From: Streptomyces violaceusniger Tu 4113
GTDB taxonomy: Bacteria > Actinomycetota > Actinomycetes > Streptomycetales > Streptomycetaceae
NCBI RefSeq assembly: GCF_000147815.2
Contig: NC_015957.1
Span: 5,642,001-5,706,000 of the forward strand
Length of the DNA: 64,000 bases
Reading direction: 5' to 3'
Shown here: piece after piece, positions 43,599 to 52,253 of the stretch
Layout of the letters: every line of letters starts with the position of its first letter
Numbering within the stretch: the first letter of the stretch is position 1
The notes under the pieces: generated by a model
What the model saw: only the letters and a program-made list of their open reading frames with translations
What the model was told of the DNA's origin: nothing
The model's database searches: none
Made by a program: the position numbers and the translations under genes

Positions 43599-45188
43599 TC
43601 AGCCGGTGGGCATCGCGTACGGCATGTCCCCCCGCGTGGGGTCCTGGGCATGCCGTGCCCGCCGTCCGGTACGGGAGCCGAGCCAGCCGAGCAGAAACCC
43701 GGCGGGAATGGTGACCAGGCCCGGGTTGCGGAGCGGGAACCAGTGGAAGTCGTGCCCGGGGAAGACCGCGAGCGGGTTGCCGGAGATCGCCGGGGAGAAG
43801 GCCATGGTCACGGCGGTGAGGAGGAGTCCCCCGTACAGCGCCCAGCGCAGTCCGTTCACCGTGAAGCCGCGCCACAGGGTGCCGTAGAGCACGATCGGCA
43901 GCAGGGCCGAGGCGGCGGCCGCGAAGGTGAAGGAGATCAGGACCTGCCGGTTCCAGTGCTGGGTCACGATGGCGAGGACGACGGCCACGACGCCGACGAC
44001 CACGATGGCCGTACGGGCGGCGGCCAGCTCCCGGTTCGCCGAGAGCCTGCCCTTGAAGACGACCTTGGCCAGGACGTCATGGGCGAGGGAGGCCGCGGCG
44101 GCCAGGGTGAGTCCGGCGACCGCCGCGAGGGTGGTGGCGACGACCGCGCAGGCCACGACGGAGAAGAGCAGGCTGCGGTGGGCCTCCTGCGCCGCCGGGT
44201 CCAGGGCGAGGGTCAGCAGCAGCAGCGAGTCGCTGCCGGTGGGGTCGGAGGCGCGCAGGGCCCGGGCGCCGACGACGGCGGTGGCTCCGGCGCCCACGAT
44301 CACGATCAGCCCGAGGATGGTGGTGACCGCGCCCACCGCCCAGGTGGTGGCGGCGCGGGCGGCCCGCATGCCGCGGATCGGGTGGAGCCGCATGGTGAGA
44401 TGGGGCATGCAGGCGGCGCCGACGGCGAGGGTGAGCTGGACGCTGATGACATCCAGGCGGCCGCTGAGGGAGTCACCGTACTGTCGGCCGGACTGCCAGA
44501 AGCCGTCGCCGTAGCCGCTGGCGTCGGCCGCGGCGTCGAAGAGGGTGAAGGGGTTCCACGAGAAGCGCTTCAGCACCAGACAGGCGAGCAGGACGAACGC
44601 GGCGAGCAGCAGCACCGTCTTGAGGATCTGGATGAATCCGGTGCCCTTCATCCCGCCGAGGGCGGCGTAGCAGACCATGAGCGAACCGATGAAGACGGTG
44701 CAGCCGGTGACCGCGCCGCTTCCCGGGATGCCGAGCAGCACCGCCAGCATGGCGCCGGCGCCGTTGAGCTGGACCAGCAGCAGCGGCATGACGACCACCA
44801 GCACCACGACGGCGGTGCCGATGCGGGCGGGGCGTTCGCTCAGCCGCTCGGAGAGGACGTCGCCGAGGGTGAACCGCCCCCGTCCGCACAGCGGTCCGGA
44901 GAGGACCAGCATGAACAGCAGGATGGAGAGCACGGTGGACGAGGCGATGAGCACCCCGTCGAATCCGGCCAGGGCGATGGTGCCGGTGGTGCTGAGCACG
45001 GTGGCGGCGGAGATGTAGTCACCCGCGATGGCCAGGCCGTTCTGCATCGGGCTGAGCCCGCCGGTGCCGAGGTAGAACTCGGTGGGGTCGTCATTGCCGG
45101 TGGCCGCGAGGATGCACAGCAGGAACGAGATGGCCATGAAGCCCGCGAAGAGCACGAACGCGAGCGTTCTGGGATCGAGGAAGCTCAC
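43599..45188 (-). CDS. Sodium:solute symporter (cation/acetate symporter, ActP-like)
   Basis: A 529-residue SSS-family transporter with about 13 TM helices. FYLGTGGLSPMQNGLAIAGDYISAATVL is the conserved substrate/Na+ region, and SGPLCGRGRFTLGDVLSERL the loop after helix 2; GAGATAVVGARAL and SLAHDVLAKV are also typical of the acetate (ActP) group. It starts with GTG at 45188, overlapping the upstream small membrane protein stop (GTGA), with GAGGGG as ribosome site. It probably takes up acetate, pyruvate or another short carboxylate. Confidence 0.9.
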   Translation of the reverse strand: MSFLDPRTLAFVLFAGFMAISFLLCILAATGNDDPTEFYLGTGGLSPMQNGLAIAGDYISAATVLSTTGTIALAGFDGVLIASSTVLSILLFMLVLSGPLCGRGRFTLGDVLSERLSERPARIGTAVVVLVVVMPLLLVQLNGAGAMLAVLLGIPGSGAVTGCTVFIGSLMVCYAALGGMKGTGFIQILKTVLLLAAFVLLACLVLKRFSWNPFTLFDAAADASGYGDGFWQSGRQYGDSLSGRLDVISVQLTLAVGAACMPHLTMRLHPIRGMRAARAATTWAVGAVTTILGLIVIVGAGATAVVGARALRASDPTGSDSLLLLTLALDPAAQEAHRSLLFSVVACAVVATTLAAVAGLTLAAAASLAHDVLAKVVFKGRLSANRELAAARTAIVVVGVVAVVLAIVTQHWNRQVLISFTFAAAASALLPIVLYGTLWRGFTVNGLRWALYGGLLLTAVTMAFSPAISGNPLAVFPGHDFHWFPLRNPGLVTIPAGFLLGWLGSRTGRRARHAQDPTRGDMPYAMPTG

Positions 45189-45535
45189 CCCTCCCCCTCC
45201 TCCGTCGTGGCGGTGGACCGGCGGTGGGCCCGGGCCAGGACGGTGAGCAGCACCGCCGTGTCCAGGCCGATCAGCAAGGCGCCCACGGTGAATCCGCCGC
45301 CCGCGCCGAGGTTGACGACGCCTTCGGCGGCACAGTTCACCACCACGGCGGCCACATGACAGGCGAGCGCGGTGCACGCCGCCCGCGCCGGCCAGGGCCA
45401 GGGCCGCTGCCACGGTGTGCGCCGCGTCGGCGGAGGCGGTGCCGTGGGGCGGGGCGGCATGGTGCTGGTGCGGCGCGTGGTCCGGGGCTTGAAGGGCGGG
45501 ACGGACGCGCGCCAGGGCTGATCGTAGTCGGACAT
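45185..45535 (-). CDS. Small Pro-rich membrane protein, partner of the symporter
   Basis: A 116-residue protein. The first 45 residues are Pro/Arg/Thr-rich, then two hydrophobic helices (ARAACTALACHVAAVVVNCA and FTVGALLIGLDTAVLLTVLA) and a short polar tail. In position and topology it corresponds to the small DUF485/YjcH-type protein found upstream of acetate symporters, although the sequence is diverged. AAGGAG lies 8 nt before the ATG, and it is translationally coupled to the symporter. Confidence 0.75.
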   Translation of the reverse strand: MSDYDQPWRASVPPFKPRTTRRTSTMPPRPTAPPPPTRRTPWQRPWPWPARAACTALACHVAAVVVNCAAEGVVNLGAGGGFTVGALLIGLDTAVLLTVLARAHRRSTATTEEGEG

Positions 45536-45703
45536 GTCGCGGCTCCTTGTGCGGGTTCCGCCCCATGTCACAGGGGCGGAATCGCCACGACAGCAGGTCA
45601 GCGCGGTCGCGTACAGCCCAACCGGCGGACCGTGTGACGGGTGCACATGTTCGGCCGAGGGCCGTTGTGCACGCCCACATCACCTCAGGCCGAGGGGTGC
45701 TGC

Positions 45704-47005
45704 TCAGGGCGTCAGCAGCCGGTGCGCGGACAGCGCGAGCGACAACTCCATGACCTCTCGGGGGTGGTCCAGCGAACGCCCGGTCAACTGCTCATAGCGG
45801 CGCAGCCGGTTGAGCACCGTGTTGCGGTGGCAGAACAGCAGCTCTCCCGCGCGGCGCGCCGATCCCCCGCCCTCCAGCCAGGTGGCCAGCGTCGTCAGCA
45901 GCATCTCCCGGTCGGCGGACTCCAGCGCCAGGACCGGCCCGAGCATCCGGTCGGCGAGCGCGGCCCCGAGGTCCGGGGAGGACACCACCAGCGCCTCCGG
46001 GTAGCGCTCGTCCAGCAGCGCCGCCTGCCCGGCGGCCGGGCGGGTGCGCAGCGCCGTATCGGCGAGCCGGCGGGCCGTGTTCACCGCGGCGAGACCGGCC
46101 ACGGCGGGGCTGACCCCGGCCCGTGCGCCGGGCGGCACCTCCAGCCCGCGCACCAGCCGCTCCGCGCCGACGTCGCCGAGCAGCACGATGGCGTGGGCGG
46201 TGCCCTCCGCCGCATGCCAGACCGTGCGAAGACCCGCGCACACCGTGGCGGGGTGCGGCGCCCGGGACGAGGCGTCGGCGTCCTCAAGCGCCACGACCGC
46301 GTATCGCCCCTGCTCGGGCAGGCCGAGGGCCTCCTCCGCCTCGGGGAAGTCGCTCACCCGGGCGGTGCCGTCGAGCAGGGCCGCGACGATGATCCGGTAG
46401 CGGTTCTCCCGGTGCCAGGAGAGCTGCCGCTCGACCTCCTGATACGCCGTGGCGACGAGGGTGCAGTGCTCGTCGACGAAGTTCCATACGTCGGCGGCGA
46501 CGTGGACCAGCGACTGGGCGCCGAGCGGGTCCTCCTTCGAGGCGGTCTCCAGGAGTTGCTCCCACACGACGGTGCAGCCGATGCGGTACGCGTGCAGCAG
46601 CGCGTCCAGCGGAAAACCCTGGGCGGCGCGGTCGGTGCCGATCCGCCATGCGCAGGACCTGGCCGACTCTCGCGTCTCCTTGGGGTGCACCAGCGAACGC
46701 ACATTGTTGCTCAGCGAGTCGTGGACCTCCCGCCACACCTCATGCGGGTCGAGGGACGGCGACCGGTAGACGGGCTCCCGCTCCTTCATCAGCGCGACGA
46801 TACGGTCCGCCAGCCGCGGCACCTCCTCGATGAGCACCCGGGCGGCGCGGTGCAGCAGCGCCACGGTCTCGGCATCGGCCCGCGACCGGATCGGCGGACG
46901 GGCGGCGGGCATCCGGGGCGGCGTCCGCCCCCGGTCGGCGGACAGGCGGGGGACGGCGCGGCCCATGGCGGGTACGGAAGCGCGGGAGCCGGTGACTGGG
47001 CGCAT
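45704..47005 (-). CDS. PucR-type HTH transcriptional regulator
   Basis: A 433-residue regulator. The N-terminal half is a helical sensory domain (RAARVLIEEVPRLADRIVALM...AYRIGCTVVWEQLLE), the middle a GGDEF-like CdaR domain, and the C-terminus a PucR HTH (LEGGGSARRAGELLFCHRNTVLNRLRRYEQLTGRSL). The ATG at 47005 follows GGAGG by 7 nt. It lies between the symporter pair and the MpaB-like oxygenase and could control either. Confidence 0.88.
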   Translation of the reverse strand: MRPVTGSRASVPAMGRAVPRLSADRGRTPPRMPAARPPIRSRADAETVALLHRAARVLIEEVPRLADRIVALMKEREPVYRSPSLDPHEVWREVHDSLSNNVRSLVHPKETRESARSCAWRIGTDRAAQGFPLDALLHAYRIGCTVVWEQLLETASKEDPLGAQSLVHVAADVWNFVDEHCTLVATAYQEVERQLSWHRENRYRIIVAALLDGTARVSDFPEAEEALGLPEQGRYAVVALEDADASSRAPHPATVCAGLRTVWHAAEGTAHAIVLLGDVGAERLVRGLEVPPGARAGVSPAVAGLAAVNTARRLADTALRTRPAAGQAALLDERYPEALVVSSPDLGAALADRMLGPVLALESADREMLLTTLATWLEGGGSARRAGELLFCHRNTVLNRLRRYEQLTGRSLDHPREVMELSLALSAHRLLTP

Positions 47006-47092
47006 GAACGTTCCTCCACCTGTGACGGGCAATGCGCAGCTCGACGCGGCAGCGTGAGGCCACGGCCAGGTCAGATACCAGAGCCTGCCCCG

Positions 47093-47866
47093 CTATTGCA
47101 CCATCGACATACCGGCGGGTCGGTGGCTTCCGCGAATTCTCCTGCCCGCCCGTCCGGTGGCGGCGCGCAGCCGCAGCGCGGTGTGGGTCGCGGCGCGGAC
47201 CGGCATCGCGGGCCGCCCAACGCCGAGCGCCCGGCGCAGCCCCTCGTCCAGAAGGCTGTCGGCGGCGCTGCCCGCGAGCGGGCCGAGCACCCCGGGGACA
47301 CGCCCGGCGAGCAGGTCCCTGGTGGCCGCCCACAGGGCGTGGGCCTCGGGGGTGAAGGTGAAGTGGGCCCGCTCGAAGTCCTCCGTCCATGCCTCGAACT
47401 CCCGCCGGTCCGGCGGCACGTCCGGAATGCCCATCCGCTCGGCGAGGGCGAGATAGAAGGTGTGGGACGCGTCCCGCTCGGCGTCGGTGGGAGCCCGCCA
47501 GGCATAGGCCGCGCACCAGCGCAGCGGGGCGAGGTCGAAGCAGGCCAGCACATAGCGGTAGGCGTCGTCGCTGATGGCCCACGGGGCGTGCAGACTCTTC
47601 AGCGCGGCGACGGTCCGCTCGCCTTCCTCACCGTCCAGACCATGGCGGAACATCCGATACATCAACTCGCCGGTCGCCTTGGCGCGGGCCCGGGTGTGCC
47701 GGGTCATCCGGCCGGTGGCGGTGAGCAGCCGGGCGATCTCCGGTACCGCGAAAGTACGGCAGAACCCCAGGTTGAGCCCCATCTTCAGATCCTGGGCGAA
47801 CGTATCGAACGCCACCCGGCGGTAGATCTCCTCGGCCTGCCGCAGCGCGGTGGGCGACGGCGTCAT
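47093..47866 (-). CDS. MpaB/DUF2236-family oxygenase-like protein
   Basis: A 257-residue helical protein. Family-like segments are NLGFCRTFAVPEIARLL, HAPWAISDDAYRYVLACFDLAPLRW, and LAERMGIPDVPPDRREFEAW. DUF2236 includes rubber oxygenase Lcp and fungal MpaB, haem-dependent oxidative-cleavage enzymes. The usual HxH signatures are not obvious here, so activity is uncertain. It starts with ATG overlapping the stop of a small basic protein (ATGA), which predicts coupled expression. Confidence 0.75.
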   Translation of the reverse strand: MTPSPTALRQAEEIYRRVAFDTFAQDLKMGLNLGFCRTFAVPEIARLLTATGRMTRHTRARAKATGELMYRMFRHGLDGEEGERTVAALKSLHAPWAISDDAYRYVLACFDLAPLRWCAAYAWRAPTDAERDASHTFYLALAERMGIPDVPPDRREFEAWTEDFERAHFTFTPEAHALWAATRDLLAGRVPGVLGPLAGSAADSLLDEGLRRALGVGRPAMPVRAATHTALRLRAATGRAGRRIRGSHRPAGMSMVQ

Positions 47867-48090
47867 CCTCGGCCTGCCTTGAGGACCTCATGGCGGCGCA
47901 GTGCTTCCGCCACCGTGTTGACGAAGACGGGCACTTCGGCAGGGTCCCCGCCGACCGGCGACAATACGACGTCGGCGGAGGCAAGTGCGTACGGCCGCGC
48001 CCCGCCCTCGCTCGACACGCTCGGCGCCAGGGCCCGCACATGGCGGAGCAGGCGTTCGCGGCGGCGGGACGGTCGTGGAGTGCGGGCCAT
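47863..48090 (-). CDS. Small basic protein upstream of the MpaB-like gene
   Basis: A 75-residue protein. The N-terminus is strongly basic (RTPRPSRRRERLLRHVRAL), followed by SADVVLSPVGGDPAEVPVFVNTVAEALRRHEVLKAGRG, which has an alpha/beta pattern. I do not recognise a family. Its stop overlaps the MpaB-like start (ATGA), which supports it as a real gene. The ribosome site is weak. Confidence 0.5.
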   Translation of the reverse strand: MARTPRPSRRRERLLRHVRALAPSVSSEGGARPYALASADVVLSPVGGDPAEVPVFVNTVAEALRRHEVLKAGRG

Positions 48091-48158
48091 GGGGCCACCG
48101 TACTGGCGCTCGGGGGATATGTTGTCGATCACTTGAATCTTCGGGGGGAGAGTTCCGC

Positions 48159-48505
48159 ATGCTCGATCGTCTGGCGGTCCATGAGCTGATCCACCGCTGG
48201 TGGTTCGCCTTCGACGAGGGGCAGTTCGACTCTGACCCGAGCCGCTGACCGAGGATGTCCACGTCACCTCCCGCTCGGACACCGGGAAGTCCCCGTACGA
48301 GGAGTTCACCGCCTCCGACAACCGGGGCCGCGAGCAGGTGATCGCCTGGCAGCGGGAGCACCGCGAGGCGGCCGGATACCCGCTGCGCCACAACGCCTCG
48401 AACATCCATATCGAGCGGGTCGACGGCGATGACATCTCGGCGGTGGCGTACATGTACGCCACCAACCTCACCGAGGGTCACCGAGCGCCAGGGGCCGACA
48501 CGACG
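48159..48505 (+). pseudogene. Frameshifted, truncated SnoaL-like (NTF2-fold) gene
   Basis: From ATG 48159 (GGGGGGAG upstream) the frame encodes MLDRLAVHELIHRWWFAFDEGQFDSD and then stops at 48248. The following homologous residues continue in another frame from 48245: LTEDVHVTSRSDTGKSPYEE, RGREQVIAWQREHREAAGYP, LRHNASNIHIERVDGDDISA, VAYMYATNLTEG. Together they make the first three quarters of a typical nuclear-transport-factor-2-like (SnoaL) protein; the expected C-terminal strand is missing and the reading runs into a terminator. Thus there is one frameshift and a 3' deletion. Confidence 0.7.
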
Positions 48506-48508
48506 ATC

Positions 48509-48541
48509 GCGGCGGCCACCCTCCCAGAAGGTGGCCGCCGC
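48509..48541 (-). terminator. 12-bp hairpin terminator
   Basis: GCGGCGGCCACC (48509-48520) pairs exactly with GGTGGCCGCCGC (48530-48541), 9-nt loop. It lies downstream of the SapA-like gene on the minus strand and at the broken end of the SnoaL-like pseudogene. Confidence 0.75.
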
Positions 48542-48588
48542 TCCCCCGTGTGTTCCCCCGTCGGTGTGCCGACGCGTGGCTTTCGGGC

Positions 48589-49035
48589 TTACCAGCCCTT
48601 GGTCACGCGGTGGGCCTTGAGGGATCCGCAGTTCGATTCGTACGTCCAGGTGGACTGGTTGTCGATGCCCCCGGCCCAGTCCACGCACTTACCGCGCCCG
48701 TCGCCGTACACCGGGCCCGCGTACGCGGTGTACGCGCCGGCATCCTCGGCCGACTCGTCGGCGCCCTGAACGTACAGGTAGGCGAACATCGGAACCGCCT
48801 TGCCCGTGGCGTTCCGGACGGTGACCACGCAGTTCTTGCCCTTGGCGGAGTTGTAGGTGAGGAAGACGGTGCCCTTGGAGCCGATGGGCGCCGAGTTCAC
48901 CACCTTGTACCCGCTGCCGCACACCCCGTTGTACGCGGCCTTGGTGGCGGCCGATGCCTGCGGCGTCAGGGCCACGGTGCCCGCGATGGCGGTGGCGAGC
49001 ACCGCGGTGGCGGCCATACGGCGAGAAAGATTCAT
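48589..49035 (-). CDS. Secreted SapA-like (spore-associated protein A) protein
   Basis: A 148-residue exported protein with signal MNLSRRMAATAVLATAIAGT ending near ASA-AT (residue 30). The mature region has four Cys (in NGVCGSGYKV, KNCVVTV, KCVDWAG, SNCGSL), likely two disulfides, and the segments GTVFLTYNSAKGKNCVVTV and YTAYAGPVYG resembling Streptomyces spore-associated protein A. Function is unproven; SapA copurifies with spores. It has an A/T-rich upstream region and a strong terminator downstream. Confidence 0.7.
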   Translation of the reverse strand: MNLSRRMAATAVLATAIAGTVALTPQASAATKAAYNGVCGSGYKVVNSAPIGSKGTVFLTYNSAKGKNCVVTVRNATGKAVPMFAYLYVQGADESAEDAGAYTAYAGPVYGDGRGKCVDWAGGIDNQSTWTYESNCGSLKAHRVTKGW

Positions 49036-49180
49036 TTGTCCCCCTTAATGATTCTTCATGGGCGTAGGCGCTGTTTGCGTCTGACTAGGGAGACATGCCG
49101 GGGTCGCGGATGGTTGTACGGCATTCCACGACTGCTTCCGGCGGGCCGTTGAACGCCCGGTCCAAGCTTCCCGTATTCGA

Positions 49181-49205
49181 CGGGACGGGCGACGCGCCCG
49201 TCCCG
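49181..49205 (+). other. 11-bp hairpin in the leader of the AA10 gene
   Basis: CGGGACGGGCG (49181-49191) and CGCCCGTCCCG (49195-49205) form a perfect stem with a 3-nt loop, 27 nt before the AA10 start. The gap 49036-49180 has no other clear element; no exact DasR or chitinase-type direct repeat was found. Confidence 0.5.
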
Positions 49206-49232
49206 TAGAACCGACCCGGAGGGCCGCACCGG

Positions 49233-50060
49233 ATGACCTCGCATCGCACCGCCGCCGTGGGCGCTCTTCTCGGGGCCCTCCCCTGCCTGTTCACGGCGCT
49301 GGCCGCTCAGCCCGCCCAGGCGCACGGGGCGCCGACGGACCCGGTAAGCCGGACGTTCGCCTGCTCCCCCGAGGGTGGGGGCGCGGCCCGGTCGGCGGCG
49401 TGCCGGGCGGCTCGGGCCGCCAATGGTCCGGAGGCGGCGGACTGGGACAACCTGCGCATCGCGGGCGTGGCGGGCAGGGACCGGGAGCGGGTCCCGGACG
49501 GGAAGCTGTGCAGCGGGGGCCTGGAGGCGTACCGGGGGCTGGATCTGGTGCGTGCCGACTGGCCTTCGACGCGGCTGTCGGCCGGGGCCGATCTCACGCT
49601 CACCTACCGGTCGACGATCCCGCACACGGGGACCTTCGAGCTGTATCTCACCAAGGAGGGCTATGATCCCGCGCGGCCGCTGAAGTGGTCGGACCTGGAG
49701 GCGAAGCCGTTCGCCACGGCCAAGGACCCCGCGCTGGTCGACGACGCGTACCGCATCAAGGCCACGCTGCCCGCCGACCGGACCGGCCGTCAGCTGCTCT
49801 ATACGATCTGGCGGAACACCAGCACCCCGGACACCTATTACTCCTGCTCCGATGTGGTGTTGGGATCCAAGGCCCGCTCGTCGGAAGCCCCCTCATCGGA
49901 CGACGCCTCGGCGGCCTCCCGCGCCACTTCCGCCACCTCCGCCACGTCCGAGGGGGACGACGGCGGCAGCACTCCCGTGCTGCTCGCCGGTGGTGCGTCC
50001 GTGCTGGTGCTCGGCGCGGGTGTCGCCGCCATCGTACGGCGGCGACGCCCGAGCCGCTGA
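49233..50060 (+). CDS. AA10 lytic polysaccharide monooxygenase with C-terminal membrane anchor
   Basis: A 275-residue copper enzyme. The signal peptide ends AQPAQA, exposing His31 (HGAPTDPVSR) as the N-terminal copper ligand; the second ligand is His131 in STIPHTG. Disulfide Cys and the YRSTIPHTGTFELYLT strand fit AA10. After the catalytic domain (to about residue 215) come a Ser/Ala/Thr linker, a hydrophobic helix (PVLLAGGASVLVLGAGVAAIV) and RRRRPSR, predicting a cell-surface anchored enzyme rather than a free secreted one. The ribosome site is GGAGGG. It probably oxidises chitin or cellulose near the cell. Confidence 0.85.
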   Translation: MTSHRTAAVGALLGALPCLFTALAAQPAQAHGAPTDPVSRTFACSPEGGGAARSAACRAARAANGPEAADWDNLRIAGVAGRDRERVPDGKLCSGGLEAYRGLDLVRADWPSTRLSAGADLTLTYRSTIPHTGTFELYLTKEGYDPARPLKWSDLEAKPFATAKDPALVDDAYRIKATLPADRTGRQLLYTIWRNTSTPDTYYSCSDVVLGSKARSSEAPSSDDASAASRATSATSATSEGDDGGSTPVLLAGGASVLVLGAGVAAIVRRRRPSR

Positions 50061-50070
50061 CGGGCTGCTG

Positions 50071-50934
50071 TCACCGGTAGCCGTGGCGGGCCGTGACGTG
50101 GCGCGGGTAGTAGCGCTCGTCGGGCGCGGGCCGGTACTCCTTCCAGCGCGGGGTGTCGCCGGTGGGCTGGTCGCCGAGGACGGTCACCCGCTGTCCCCTG
50201 CGGGGTTCGGTGTAGTCGTTGACGGCCAGGTGCTGGGTGGCGCGGTTGTCCCACATCGCGACGGCGCCGGGCTGCCAGCGGTAGCGGCAGTTGAACCGGG
50301 GCGACTCGGAGTGCTCGAAGAGGTATTGCAGCAGGGCGTCGCTCTCCGGGCGGCTGAGCTGCGGGATGTGCGAGGTCCACATGCGGGTGACGTACAAGGA
50401 GCGCCTGCCGGTCTCGGGGTGGATCCGCACCACCGGGTGTTCGGCGGAGTGCTCGCCGGTCTGCGGTGTGTTGAGGACATGCACGGCGGTGAGCCCGTCG
50501 AGGAGTTCGCGCATCGGCTCGGAGAGCGTCTCGTAGACCAGGTACTGGTTGCTCCACATGGTGTCGCCGCCGGAGGCGGGACACACCTGCAGATGGAGGA
50601 TGGAGGCGACCGGCGGATTGGGCTGGAAGGTCACGTCGATATGCCACTCGTCGGCCTTGGCGCCCTGGTCCGCGTCCAGGACGACGATCTCGGGATGGCC
50701 CTCGACCTTCGGCAGGAACGGATGGACCTCCAGCTCCCCCAGCCGCCGCCCCAGGGCGATATGCGCCTCGGGGGTGAGGTGTTCCTGGCCCGGGAAGAAG
50801 ACGACGAGGTGCCCCAGCAGCAACTCGTGGACGCGCTCGAAGAGTTCATCGGTGAGCTCGGTCAGATCGACACCGCGGATCTCCGCGCCGAGTGCTCCGG
50901 AGACGGGGGTCACCATCAATTCGGAAGTGGGCAT
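50071..50934 (-). CDS. TauD/TfdA-family Fe(II)/2-oxoglutarate dioxygenase
   Basis: A 287-residue dioxygenase. The facial triad is His98 and Asp100 (EWHIDVTF) with distal His235 (ATQHLAVNDY); Arg249 in RRGQRVTV binds the 2-oxoglutarate carboxylate. Hydroxylation, desaturation or ring expansion are typical reactions. It is the last gene of the six-gene terpenoid-like operon, 14 bp after the FAD monooxygenase, so it is probably a late tailoring step. The start at 50934 has GAGGACGG upstream. Confidence 0.9.
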   Translation of the reverse strand: MPTSELMVTPVSGALGAEIRGVDLTELTDELFERVHELLLGHLVVFFPGQEHLTPEAHIALGRRLGELEVHPFLPKVEGHPEIVVLDADQGAKADEWHIDVTFQPNPPVASILHLQVCPASGGDTMWSNQYLVYETLSEPMRELLDGLTAVHVLNTPQTGEHSAEHPVVRIHPETGRRSLYVTRMWTSHIPQLSRPESDALLQYLFEHSESPRFNCRYRWQPGAVAMWDNRATQHLAVNDYTEPRRGQRVTVLGDQPTGDTPRWKEYRPAPDERYYPRHVTARHGYR

Positions 50935-50948
50935 GCGGTAAACCGTCC

Positions 50949-52253
50949 TCACATGGGTCGCGGTCGGCCGGCCGGGGCGGTCGGCACTCGGTGGGCGCGC
51001 GGATCGGGGAGGAGACCGAGCTGCTGCAGCCGGTCCAGCGGAGTCAGCGGGCGCGGGCCGAGGCCCGACATGTTGTGGGTGACGGTGTGCAGCAGCCGGG
51101 GGTTGGCGCCGGTATGACGGACGGCCCGGCGCCCGAGGACCCGGCCGCGCCACGACAGATCGGTGACCATCCGCGCCGCGTTGCCGCTGGTCCTGGCCGC
51201 CTGGGTGAGAAGGGGCAACTGCCGCTCGTGGTAGTCGCGCAGCGCCGCGTCCACCGCCGCGGCCGACATCCCGCCCGTACGCTCCAACTGGCCCGACAGC
51301 CGCTCGGCGAGGGCACCGGCGCTGGTGATGGCGGTGTTCATGCCCTGCGCCGCCATCGGATGGACGGCGTACGCGGCCTCGCCGACCAGCGCCAGTCCGC
51401 GGCCGGCCAGCCGGGGCGACAGCAGCCGCCCGACGGGCAGGGTCTGGCGGCTGCCGAGATGGGCGAGCAGGGACGCGGTCAGCGGCTCCAGGGCGGGCAC
51501 CTGGGACAGCGCCCGGGCGGCCCAGTCGGTCAGTCCCCCACGTGCCGTGACCCCGCGCAGCTCATCGGGCCCGGCCTGGAGGTAGAGCCGCAGCCGGCCG
51601 CCCGGCAGTGGATAGAGCAGCCGCAGCCCCCGGTCGGTGACATACGCGGAGAAGTCGTCGGCCCGCGCCGCCGCGTCGGCGTCGCCGATGTCGAAGGAGA
51701 CCAGCCGGTGCGGATAGTCGGCCCGTTTGGCCTCGATGCCCGCCCAGGACCGCAGCCGTGAGGAGATGCCGTCGGCGGCGACCACGAGTGGCGCCCGCTG
51801 CTCGTAGACCCTGCCGCCTTCGGCCAGCCGCAGTCCGGTGATCCGGCCGGAGTCGTCGCGCAGCGGCGCCTCCGCGCGGACACCCCGGCGCAGTTCGACA
51901 CCCGGCCCGAGGCTCTCGGCCAGGGCGGCGAGGATGGCGGTGTGGTCATGGGCCAGCAACCACTGGTCGGGGGCGGGCAGTTGGCCGTAGTCGAGGGACA
52001 TCAGCGCGGTGCCTCGCGGATCGCGGACGACCAGCCGTCCGAGCCGGACCGCCCCCTGCGCGTCGAGCCGCTTCTCCACGCCCCAGGAGCGCAGCAGGCG
52101 CAGCGCGCCCGGCTGGAGCACCTCTCCCTTGGCGATCGGACGGACCTTCGGCTGCTTGTCGACCACCAGGACGTCCAGTCCCAGGCCGCCGAGCGCGCGG
52201 GCCGCGGCGAGACCGCCGACGCCCGCCCCGCACACGAGCACATCGGGGCTCAT
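50949..52253 (-). CDS. FAD-dependent monooxygenase (aromatic hydroxylase/epoxidase type)
   Basis: A 434-residue class A flavoprotein. The Rossmann dinucleotide motif VCGAGVGGLAAARALGGLG is at residues 7-25. The DG motif is seen as VVAADGISSRLRSW, and the GD-type FAD motif reads LVGEAAYAVHPMAAQGMNTAI. Members hydroxylate aromatics or epoxidise alkenes. In this operon it lies between the cyclase-like gene (overlap ATGA) and the dioxygenase, and would be the obvious candidate to epoxidise a prenyl chain. That role is inferred. Confidence 0.9.
   Translation of the reverse strand: MSPDVLVCGAGVGGLAAARALGGLGLDVLVVDKQPKVRPIAKGEVLQPGALRLLRSWGVEKRLDAQGAVRLGRLVVRDPRGTALMSLDYGQLPAPDQWLLAHDHTAILAALAESLGPGVELRRGVRAEAPLRDDSGRITGLRLAEGGRVYEQRAPLVVAADGISSRLRSWAGIEAKRADYPHRLVSFDIGDADAAARADDFSAYVTDRGLRLLYPLPGGRLRLYLQAGPDELRGVTARGGLTDWAARALSQVPALEPLTASLLAHLGSRQTLPVGRLLSPRLAGRGLALVGEAAYAVHPMAAQGMNTAITSAGALAERLSGQLERTGGMSAAAVDAALRDYHERQLPLLTQAARTSGNAARMVTDLSWRGRVLGRRAVRHTGANPRLLHTVTHNMSGLGPRPLTPLDRLQQLGLLPDPRAHRVPTAPAGRPRPM

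Noticed and set aside
48338..48769. A 143-codon plus-strand frame from ATG 48338
   Set aside because: Its first part is the displaced segment of the SnoaL-like remnant and its second half is antisense to the SapA-like gene, so it is not an independent gene.
49036..49232. DasR or chitinase-type operator upstream of the AA10 gene
   Set aside because: Only partial matches such as CGGTCCAAGC are present; not enough to call a site.
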